A stretch of 11,920 nt of DNA, from contig JAEKKE010000172.1 in the NCBI GenBank assembly GCA_019510535.1, positions 1-11,920 of the forward strand, read 5' to 3'. Both the position numbers and the translations under genes were made by a program. The notes under the pieces are model-generated. The model did not search any database. It was not told the DNA's origin and saw nothing but the letters and a program-made list of their open reading frames with translations. Positions 1 through 4,767 of this stretch are shown piece by piece (position 1 is the first letter of the stretch; each line of letters starts with the position of its first letter). The DNA comes from Acidobacteriota bacterium (GTDB lineage: Bacteria; Acidobacteriota; Terriglobia; Terriglobales; Acidobacteriaceae).

Positions 1-110
1 TGGCCGTCGGGATGGGCGGCTTTCCAGGTCGACTCAAAGGTCTCGGTGAGTTGGCGCGTGACGGAAGCCCCATACAGTGGGCTGGAATCAACACGCAAGA
101 GGGTAGGCAT
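1..110 (-). CDS. azoR: FMN-dependent NADH-azoreductase, N-terminal part (cut by window edge)
   Basis: The first 36 residues read MPTLLRVDSSP, then a Ser/Thr-Arg-Gln-Leu-Thr stretch and a Trp-Lys-Ala-Ala-His-Pro-Asp ending. This is the usual N-terminus of the AzoR/acyl-carrier-protein phosphodiesterase-like flavodoxin-fold family: a beta strand, the SSP phosphate-binding loop for FMN, then helix 1 carrying SxTRxLT. Family members are cytosolic homodimers that use NADH to reduce quinones and azo compounds and often act in electrophile or thiol stress. The ATG at 110 is preceded on its own strand by AAAGGAG at a suitable distance, which fixes the start. The rest of the gene lies beyond base 1. 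It diverges from the TetR-type gene at 226, the usual arrangement for a locally controlled azoreductase. Family-level call is solid; substrate is unknown. Confidence 0.85.
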   Translation of the reverse strand, partial: MPTLLRVDSSPLYGASVTRQLTETFESTWKAAHPDG

Positions 111-146
111 GGCCAGAAATCTCCTTTACGACAAATGATGGTTAAG

Positions 147-183
147 CAACATCTGTCGATTCATAAATAATCGACATCTGTCG
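147..183. promoter_or_regulatory. Candidate TetR-type operator region between azoR and tetR
   Basis: Two direct copies of ACATCTGTCG lie at 149-158 and 174-183, 25 bp apart. An exact inverted repeat overlaps them: TGTCGATT at 154-161 and AATCGACA at 169-176, separated by seven AT-rich bases. The right copy is itself a small palindrome, CGACA-TC-TGTCG (172-183). Such tandem dyads in the gap of a divergent regulator/enzyme pair are typical binding sites for a TetR-family dimer, covering the promoters of both genes. I could not place a convincing -35/-10 pair. The AT-rich core at 162-170 could serve as part of a -10 element on either strand. Binding by the neighbouring regulator is inferred, and that regulator appears broken. 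Confidence 0.55.
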
Positions 184-225
184 CAAAAGCAACGGTGGAC
201 GCGAAAGGAGTTATCCTGTTTCCAG

Positions 226-766
226 ATGGAACCGGCGACCCAAGCCGAGCATGTTTGTACGGAACCGACTGATCCTCGCATCCGCCGCACCCGCCAGATG
301 CTGCAGGGCGCTCTCGTCAATCTGCTGAATCGAAAGAACTTCGGCGACATCTCCATCAGCGATATCGCGGCGCAGGCGGGTGTGAACCGGGCCACGTTCT
401 ATCTCCATTCCCCCGATCGAGCGCCGCGGTGTCGTTTTCGGCTGCGAAGGTGTGCTTCGCTCCCTGGCGCTGGGGGTCTGCGACTTTCTCTCCCAGACTG
501 GAGGGTGCCCCTCACAACTGGCCTCCATGCCGCTTGAGACCTCGATCATTCCCGTCGTCGAAGGCATGATCCTTCACGGCTTGCGGGTGCACCAGGCTGC
601 ACCGGAGACGACGACAGCCCTGATCGCCGCGACCGCCGCCTGGGCCATCTTCGGCGCCGCCAAGCAATGGATCCAGACACCGGAACGCCTTCCCGCTGAA
701 GAAGTTGCCACGACCATAGAAACCCTGCTCAAACCGATCTTCTCGGCCATTCCAGCGGCACGCTAA
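226..766 (+). pseudogene. TetR-family regulator disrupted by internal deletion/frameshift
   Basis: Frame one from ATG 226 gives a clear TetR N-terminal DNA-binding domain: DPRIRRTRQ, helix 1, then DISISDIAAQAGVNRATFYLH, the helix-turn-helix with its family-typical end. From about base 405 this frame turns into Arg/Cys-rich nonsense ending at 537. The next frame takes over with ERRGVVFGCEGVLRSLALG and a plausible all-helical ligand domain, ending at TAA 764-766. Compared with my memory of the family, roughly 15-20 residues after the FYxHYPDK position are missing, so a deletion of some 50 bp not divisible by three is the simplest explanation, with its junction near 405-425. The best ribosome site, AAAGGAG (205-210 region), is 15 nt from the ATG, which is long. 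The gene probably once controlled the divergent azoreductase. A sequencing error alone would not explain the missing residues. Confidence 0.78.
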
Positions 767-816
767 AACCCCATTTGGAACACGAATTCTTGGAGGATCG
801 AGCTTTTCTCGACATA

Positions 817-839
817 AATATAGATTTCAAAGTTATATT
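817..839. promoter_or_regulatory. 23-bp AT-rich palindrome, candidate NsrR operator before the globin gene
   Basis: The half sites are AATATA-N2-TTT and AAA-N2-TATATT around a central C at 828. Nine of eleven base pairs are symmetrical. It sits 17 bp before the globin ATG in a short stretch much more AT-rich than its surroundings. Rrf2 regulators such as NsrR bind AT-rich dyads of this size, and an NsrR-like gene lies directly downstream of the globin. A weak promoter could consist of TTGGAG (790-795) and CATAAA (813-818), 17 bp apart, placing the dyad over or just after the -10 where bound protein would block transcription. Promoter assignment is tentative. Confidence 0.6.
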
Positions 840-855
840 AAATTTCAGAGGAGAA

Positions 856-1332
856 ATGACATTGCTCGATCACCAGAAGCTGCTTGTTAAGTCCACTGTT
901 CCGGCCCTCACCAAACACGGCGAAGAGATCACCCGGGTGTTCTACCAGCGCATGTTTGCCGCGCATCCCGAGATTGCCCCGATGTTCAACCAGGACGACC
1001 AGAAAAATGGAGAGCAGCCCAAGCGCCTTGCGGCCGCGATTCTCGCTTATGCCGGCAATCTTGACCGGCTTGATCTGCTTGGTCCCGCCGTCTCCAAGAT
1101 CGAGCACCGTCACGTCGCGACCAAGGTTCGTCCGGAGCACTATCCCATCGTCGGAAAGTACCTGCTTGTAGCCATCAAGGAAGTTCTCGGAGACGCCGCG
1201 ACTCCGGAGATCCTGGAAGCCTGGGGGGTGGCCTATAACGAGCTGGCGCAGATCATGATCGGTCATGAAGCCGCCATCTACGCACAGCAGGAAAAAGAGC
1301 AGGAACAGGAAGAAGAAGTCGCTGCCGTTTAG
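856..1332 (+). CDS. Single-domain haemoglobin, flavohaemoglobin (Hmp) globin-domain type
   Basis: The 158-residue protein aligns by eye along the whole globin domain of E. coli Hmp. Key haem-pocket residues are present: Tyr30 (B10, in VFYQRMF), Gln54 (E7, in QKNGEQ), proximal His86 (F8, in IEHRH), Tyr96 and Glu138, the pair that supports the proximal His in flavohaemoglobins. The FAD- and NAD-binding reductase domains of Hmp are absent, so it must rely on a separate reductase. Likely role: oxidation of nitric oxide to nitrate with bound oxygen in the cytosol, inferred from family and from the NsrR-like gene 47 bp downstream. The ATG at 856 is chosen because AGAGGAG lies just upstream; the reading frame is open back to an ATG at 775, but that would run through the palindrome. 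An odd Gln/Glu-rich tail (residues 144-154) follows the globin fold. Confidence 0.93.
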   Translation: MTLLDHQKLLVKSTVPALTKHGEEITRVFYQRMFAAHPEIAPMFNQDDQKNGEQPKRLAAAILAYAGNLDRLDLLGPAVSKIEHRHVATKVRPEHYPIVGKYLLVAIKEVLGDAATPEILEAWGVAYNELAQIMIGHEAAIYAQQEKEQEQEEEVAAV

Positions 1333-1379
1333 AGCAGGCAACCCAGGGAGCGGCAGTACTATGACGAGAGTCGACCTCG

Positions 1380-1814
1380 ATGCAACTGACCCGATTTTCC
1401 GATCTCGCACTACGTCTGCTGCTCTACCTTGCCGGCCATGACAAACCGATGGAGACGACGGCAACCGTCCGTGCCGTCTCGGAACTCTTCAATGTGCCCT
1501 ACACCCACATGGTGAAGGTCACGCACCAGCTTGGTCGCAAGGGCTGGCTCACCACCACCAAGGGAAAGGGAGGCGGACTTCGCCTCTCCCGTCCACCGGA
1601 ACAGGTTCGGATCGGCGAGATCCTGCGTACCACCGAGCCCGCCAATGAAGTCATCGACTGCTTTACCCAGGCTTGCCCACTGCGCTCCGTATGCACGCTG
1701 AAAGAAGCGCTCGACCGCGCCTATGAGGCGTTCTTCCGAGAGCTCGACCAGTACACGCTGGCCGACGTTGCCGCCATGCCCGCTCTGCAAAAACTGATCC
1801 AGATCTCACTCTGA
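1380..1814 (+). CDS. nsrR: Rrf2-family NsrR-like nitric-oxide-sensing repressor
   Basis: The protein of 144 residues starts MQLTRFSDLALRLLLYLA, the standard Rrf2 winged-helix opening with Asp8 and Arg12. The recognition region is at about residues 28-50 (AVSELFNVPYTHMVKV), and the Gly-rich wing at 61-70 (KGKGGGLRLS). The Fe-S cluster cysteines are Cys94, Cys99 and Cys105, spaced C-X4-C-X5-C as in NsrR. In the characterised Streptomyces protein the fourth cluster ligand is Asp8, also present here. These features favour NsrR over IscR, which carries a different Cys/His set. It would bind a Fe-S cluster, lose DNA binding on reaction with NO, and so release the globin gene. It lies 47 bp downstream of that gene with no obvious promoter between, so the two are probably cotranscribed and autoregulated. 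The start at 1380 has only a weak GAGAG ribosome site. Confidence 0.9.
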   Translation: MQLTRFSDLALRLLLYLAGHDKPMETTATVRAVSELFNVPYTHMVKVTHQLGRKGWLTTTKGKGGGLRLSRPPEQVRIGEILRTTEPANEVIDCFTQACPLRSVCTLKEALDRAYEAFFRELDQYTLADVAAMPALQKLIQISL

Positions 1815-1815
1815 G

Positions 1816-2835
1816 TTACGACGCGATATCGAAACGCCTGCGATATGCCGCAGGAGAGCATCCCGCGTGCCGCTGGAAGACGGTCCGGAAGAAGGCCACG
1901 TCGCCATACCCCACTGCCTGGCTGACCTCCTCGATCGTCTGCGAAGGATTCTCGAGCAACCGCTTAGCTGCCGCCACACGCAGTTTCTGCTGATACTCGA
2001 GTGGAGAGTCACCCGTCGCCTGCTTGAAGCGCCTGGCAAAGTTGCGTTCGCTCATCCCTGCATGACGCGCCGCCTCCACCGCCGATCCGTGATGGAAGTT
2101 GCTGTGCATCCACTCCTGCGCCCGCTGCACGCCCGCATCCCCATGCTCGAGTTTGAGAGGAGCGATCGCGAAGCCGGCCTGCCACGCCCGCCTGGTCTCA
2201 ATCAACATTGCACGGGCGCTCTGCAGCGCGATCTCGTGCCCGCAGAAGCGCTCCACCAGGTACAGGCTCAGATCCAGGGAAGCATGCACGCCTCCGCCGC
2301 AGAAGAGATTGTCGTCTTCTGTAACCATGTACTCCGGCATCCACAACACGCGGGGATACAGTGTGCGGAACTTTGCGGCCAGGCCCCAGTGCGTAGTCGC
2401 ACGCCGTCCATCCAGCAGACCTGTCGCCGCCACCAAACCCACACCGGAACAGACGCTGGCAATCGCCACACCACGCTCACGCCAGCGGTGCAGCCACGGC
2501 ACCACATCACGGTTGCGTTCGACAACATCTTCCAGACCAAGTCCGGTCGATGGAATCAGAATCACATCGGTCTTCGAGACGTCGTGGATTGACGCCATTG
2601 GCTCGATGCGCAGCGGACCGTCGCATTCCACTACCCGGCCATCCACCGATACGGTCGTCACCCGGAACCGTGTCTCCACCTCCGTGCCGCTGCATAGGTT
2701 CCACAAGCTTCCGCTATGGCGAAACACCTCCATCGGCCCAATCGCCGTGGAAGAAAACATCCCTTGCGGAAAGTAGATGGTGACGTCGATCATTGGCTGT
2801 TTCACCGCCGCACTTTGGCCCATTTGCCACTTCAT
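1816..2835 (-). CDS. GlxA-family AraC-type transcription regulator (DJ-1/PfpI domain plus HTH)
   Basis: This 339-residue protein has two domains. Residues about 16-195 form a DJ-1/PfpI (class I glutamine amidotransferase-like) fold, with DVTIYFPQGM at the start, the nucleophile-elbow segment IASVCSGVGLVAATGLLDG around Cys129, and TTHW at 147-150. Residues about 235-336 form an AraC DNA-binding domain with two helix-turn-helix units (about 251-272 and 301-322) and the closing GCSPAAYRRRF. Family members are cytosolic activators, usually of amine, amino-acid or stress-related genes; the DJ-1 part is thought to sense a small molecule rather than act as an amidase. The start at 2835 follows GGAG at 8 nt spacing. 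It converges tail to tail with the NsrR-like gene (one base between stop codons) and diverges from the DUF4242 gene 74 bp away, its most likely target. The effector cannot be read from sequence. Confidence 0.92.
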   Translation of the reverse strand: MKWQMGQSAAVKQPMIDVTIYFPQGMFSSTAIGPMEVFRHSGSLWNLCSGTEVETRFRVTTVSVDGRVVECDGPLRIEPMASIHDVSKTDVILIPSTGLGLEDVVERNRDVVPWLHRWRERGVAIASVCSGVGLVAATGLLDGRRATTHWGLAAKFRTLYPRVLWMPEYMVTEDDNLFCGGGVHASLDLSLYLVERFCGHEIALQSARAMLIETRRAWQAGFAIAPLKLEHGDAGVQRAQEWMHSNFHHGSAVEAARHAGMSERNFARRFKQATGDSPLEYQQKLRVAAAKRLLENPSQTIEEVSQAVGYGDVAFFRTVFQRHAGCSPAAYRRRFDIAS

Positions 2836-2909
2836 ACGCCGTACTCCATTGCCTAGGATTGGATTCGGTCAAGAACCATTCAAAAACAGCAGCAGGAGCA
2901 ATAAAAAAC

Positions 2910-3188
2910 ATGAAGCGCTATCTGATTGAACGCGATATTCCCAAGGTCGGTTCCCTGAACCCCGGGCAGCTCTGCGACGCGGCGGCTACCTCCAACGCCG
3001 CGCTGGCGCAGCTCGGTCCGGACATTCAATGGGTACACTCCTACGTCACCGCTGACAAGACCTTTTGCATCTATCTGGCGAAGGACGAAGATGTGATTCG
3101 CCGCCACGCCGAGATCAGCGGATTCCCGGCAACTAAGATCACCGAGATCTCCACCATCATCGATCCCTCAACAGCGACGCCGAAGTAG
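2910..3188 (+). CDS. DUF4242 small protein, SCO4226-like (nickel-binding family)
   Basis: This 92-residue protein opens MKRYLIERDIPKVG and contains GPDIQWVHSYVTADKTFCIYL (about 36-56) followed by GFPATKITEI and IIDPST. That pattern is characteristic of DUF4242, the ferredoxin-like dimeric family represented by Streptomyces SCO4226, which binds nickel in vitro. His43, Glu7, Asp9 and Cys53 are plausible metal-contact candidates, but I cannot assign ligands from one sequence. There is no signal peptide, so it is cytosolic. AGGAG at 2894-2898 places the start at the ATG at 2910, although the frame is open further upstream. It diverges from the GlxA-type regulator and is followed by a hairpin-rich repeat region. 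Its physiological role is unknown. Confidence 0.85.
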   Translation: MKRYLIERDIPKVGSLNPGQLCDAAATSNAALAQLGPDIQWVHSYVTADKTFCIYLAKDEDVIRRHAEISGFPATKITEISTIIDPSTATPK

Positions 3189-3273
3189 CCCTTCTCCCCA
3201 GAAACTAGGGGTATTAACAAATTCGTTTTGCAGTTTTTGGTTAGGAATTTAGGGTTCCTTACCCAGTCGTTGG

Positions 3274-3298
3274 GCCGAAAGAAAAGCACCAAAGGTGC
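3274..3298 (-). terminator. Possible intrinsic terminator for the minus-strand membrane protein gene
   Basis: Read on the minus strand, the hairpin GCACC-TTT-GGTGC is followed at once by TTTTCTTTC. The stem is only five base pairs and lies about 135 nt beyond the stop codon of the gene ending at 3434, so termination is plausible but weak. It is one module of the repeat region. Confidence 0.35.
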
Positions 3299-3393
3299 GC
3301 TCTATACCCGCCTGGGGCAACGCCCCAGGTTTCTGGCAGATTGAAAAACGAAGGGCTGAAGACCCGCTCTATAACTCCGCAGTGAAATCGGAG
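3286..3393. repeat. Modular hairpin repeat region (REP-like), acidobacterial style
   Basis: Within 110 bp there are four inverted-repeat modules: GCACC-AAA-GGTGC (3286-3298), the strong CCTGGGGC-AAC-GCCCCAGG (3311-3329), a weak GGG...CCC (3353-3365) and CTCCG-N9-CGGAG (3375-3393). The octamer GCTCTATA follows the first and third modules directly (3299-3306 and 3366-3373), 67 bp apart, so the unit seems to be hairpin plus GCTCTATA. This resembles dispersed palindromic repeats I associate with Acidobacteriaceae genomes, but that comes from memory and is unchecked. The rest of the gap 3189-3433 shows no gene; short reading frames through it have no family resemblance. Confidence 0.7.
3311..3332 (+). 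terminator. Possible terminator hairpin downstream of the DUF4242 gene
   Basis: A perfect 8-bp GC-rich stem with a 3-nt loop (CCTGGGGC-AAC-GCCCCAGG) is followed by TTTCT on the plus strand. The T tract is short, and the hairpin lies 120 bp after the stop codon. It may simply be a repeat module that also ends transcription. Confidence 0.35.
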
Positions 3394-3433
3394 CTGTTCT
3401 GTTTTGCGTGCTCATATCAGCGGATAAGACAAA

Positions 3434-4195
3434 TCAGCCGAGCCGGCCAAGGACAAAGAGAAGAACGAGAAGCAAGATTCCAGCGGCCATCGTTTTGAGA
3501 ACAGAACGGAAGCTGGGCCTTGGCGGCGCCAGGAGCACCTCGATCCCGAGAGGCACCATCGCGAAGCACAATCCTGTAGCAGCAACCACTGACGTGATGG
3601 AACTTCCCTTCAAAACCCCGAGCATCCGGGTCGACATCACTCCCAATCCAACAGATCTCAACAGACCGAAGGTGCCGGAAATATATCCTCCGATCGCTAA
3701 CAGAATCCAGCCGAACATGATGGTAGCGGAGAGCGCACTGACAACATGGAATGCGCCGTACGAGGCCGCAATCGTCTTGGTGGCCCGATCCACGCCTTCA
3801 ATGCGAACAAGCTGGAAGGCGAGATGATCTGCACCAGCGTGAAAGGTACGCGCAAACAAGCCGAAGAGGACGAAGGCCCCTCCCCATGCGGCCCACTTCG
3901 GTTGGGACCTGCCGATCTTCTGCGTGATGGTCAACACCGCCGGCCAGAGCAGGATATTTCCTGCCCAGAAGCAGTTGTACGCCGCGGTCATCAGCATCGG
4001 GTGCTGATCGAAGGCTGCTAACTGGTAAGGAAAGAAGAAGCGAAATCGAAGCCGAAGAAGAATTCCTGTGAGAAATATTAGCGGAGCGGCAATCAACGAA
4101 AGGCCGCCCAGCCAACGTCCTGGGAACCAGGGCTCTTCGCAGATTTGTATCGTCCGGCCGGACAATTTCACCCCATCCAGAATCGCAGCCATCAT
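3434..4195 (-). CDS. Unknown polytopic membrane protein
   Basis: From the ATG at 4195 the protein has 253 residues and six or seven hydrophobic segments, at about 28-48, 67-91, 102-118, 147-170, 172-188, 200-222 and 232-250. The region FPYQLAAFDQHPMLMTAAYNCF (about 55-76) and the histidines of RTFHAGADHLAF (116-127) are the most distinctive parts. I do not recognise a named family and assign no function. The frame is open to an ATG at 4357, but that form would overlap the DUF2809 gene and add a non-membrane stretch with no family look. GGAGGA directly precedes the paired ATGs at 4195 and 4192; the second has the better, still short, spacing. The true start is therefore uncertain by at least one codon. 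The gene lies head to head with the DUF2809 gene, leaving about 118 bp between them. Confidence 0.7.
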   Translation of the reverse strand: MMAAILDGVKLSGRTIQICEEPWFPGRWLGGLSLIAAPLIFLTGILLRLRFRFFFPYQLAAFDQHPMLMTAAYNCFWAGNILLWPAVLTITQKIGRSQPKWAAWGGAFVLFGLFARTFHAGADHLAFQLVRIEGVDRATKTIAASYGAFHVVSALSATIMFGWILLAIGGYISGTFGLLRSVGLGVMSTRMLGVLKGSSITSVVAATGLCFAMVPLGIEVLLAPPRPSFRSVLKTMAAGILLLVLLFVLGRLG

Positions 4196-4313
4196 TCCTC
4201 CATCTGAGACGTTGGTGACTGCATACGCGAGGGAATGCGGGATAGTTCCGCCCTCTGTGATCCCATGGGCGAAACAAAATCCTGTGAACCGCGTGAGATA
4301 GAGTGGGTGCACC

Positions 4314-4712
4314 ATGCCTCGCTCCATCGCCTGTTTTCTTTTACTGCTGGCCACCATTCCTGTCGGCCTGGCTTCTCGTTTTGCTCCACTGCATCTCTCA
4401 TGGTTCTGGGAAAAATATCTCGGCTCTGCCTTCTGGGCTGTGGCGCTTTACTGGTTTATCGCGGCACTGTTACCGCGGTTGCAACCGGTCGCGCTTTTCT
4501 GCGTCTCCGCCATTGCCGCGGCTCTGGTAGAACTCTCGCGGATTTTTCCGGAGCCGCATATTGACGCTTTTCGCCTTACGCTCGCCGGACGGCTTCTGCT
4601 TGGCCGTTTCTTCTCGGTTAAAAATATCGCCGCGTATGTTCTAGCCATTGCGTTTACAGCCTGGGCCGACACGATCTTCCGTCCCGGCGCATCCAATGCT
4701 CAGGCACACTAA
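4314..4712 (+). CDS. DUF2809 family membrane protein
   Basis: This 132-residue protein has four hydrophobic helices, at about 4-22, 35-54, 58-77 and 104-122. Family-typical stretches are GLASRFAPL near the first helix, KYLGSAFWAVALYW (34-47), the E in LVELSRIF (71-78) and LLLGRFFSVKNIAAYVLA (94-111). This matches DUF2809, small inner-membrane proteins of unknown function. No strong ribosome site precedes the ATG (GAGTGGGT is the best), so the start is chosen on length and on the hydrophobic first helix beginning immediately. It runs in the same direction as the GH57 gene 55 bp downstream and could share its transcript, but nothing links the two functionally. Confidence 0.8.
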   Translation: MPRSIACFLLLLATIPVGLASRFAPLHLSWFWEKYLGSAFWAVALYWFIAALLPRLQPVALFCVSAIAAALVELSRIFPEPHIDAFRLTLAGRLLLGRFFSVKNIAAYVLAIAFTAWADTIFRPGASNAQAH

Positions 4713-4729
4713 AAAAAGGGACGTTCACC

Positions 4730-4747
4730 TGCCCGGATGACCGGGCA
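4730..4747. other. Perfect 7-bp hairpin between the DUF2809 and GH57 genes
   Basis: TGCCCGG-ATGA-CCGGGCA is a perfect stem with a 4-nt loop, 20 bp before the GH57 start codon and 12 bp before its GGAGAG ribosome site. No T tract follows on the plus strand, so it is not a standard plus-strand terminator. It could shape the 5' leader or weaken read-through. On the minus strand a run of seven T lies 12 nt beyond it, but no minus-strand gene would need it. Confidence 0.5.
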
Positions 4748-4767
4748 CAGCAGAAACATGGAGAGCA

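Noticed and set aside
775..855. Upstream in-frame ATG for the globin at 775
   Set aside because: Extra 27 residues match nothing in the globin family and would run through the palindrome and the ribosome site at 848-853.
838..1464. Open frame of 208 codons on the minus strand opposite the globin gene
   Set aside because: Fully antisense to a clear globin gene, with low-complexity Phe/Leu runs mirroring the Glu-rich tail; no family resemblance.
1867..2592. Long plus-strand open frames opposite the GlxA-type regulator
   Set aside because: Antisense to a protein with clear DJ-1 and AraC domains; composition is Arg/His/Pro-rich as expected of a shadow frame.
3286..3393. CRISPR-like array
   Set aside because: Only two copies of an 8-mer with unequal hairpins and no regular spacers; fits REP-type repeats instead.
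4196..4357. N-terminal extension of the minus-strand membrane protein to an ATG at 4357
   Set aside because: Would overlap the DUF2809 start by 44 bp and adds a stretch without membrane character; GGAGGA sits at the internal ATG pair instead.
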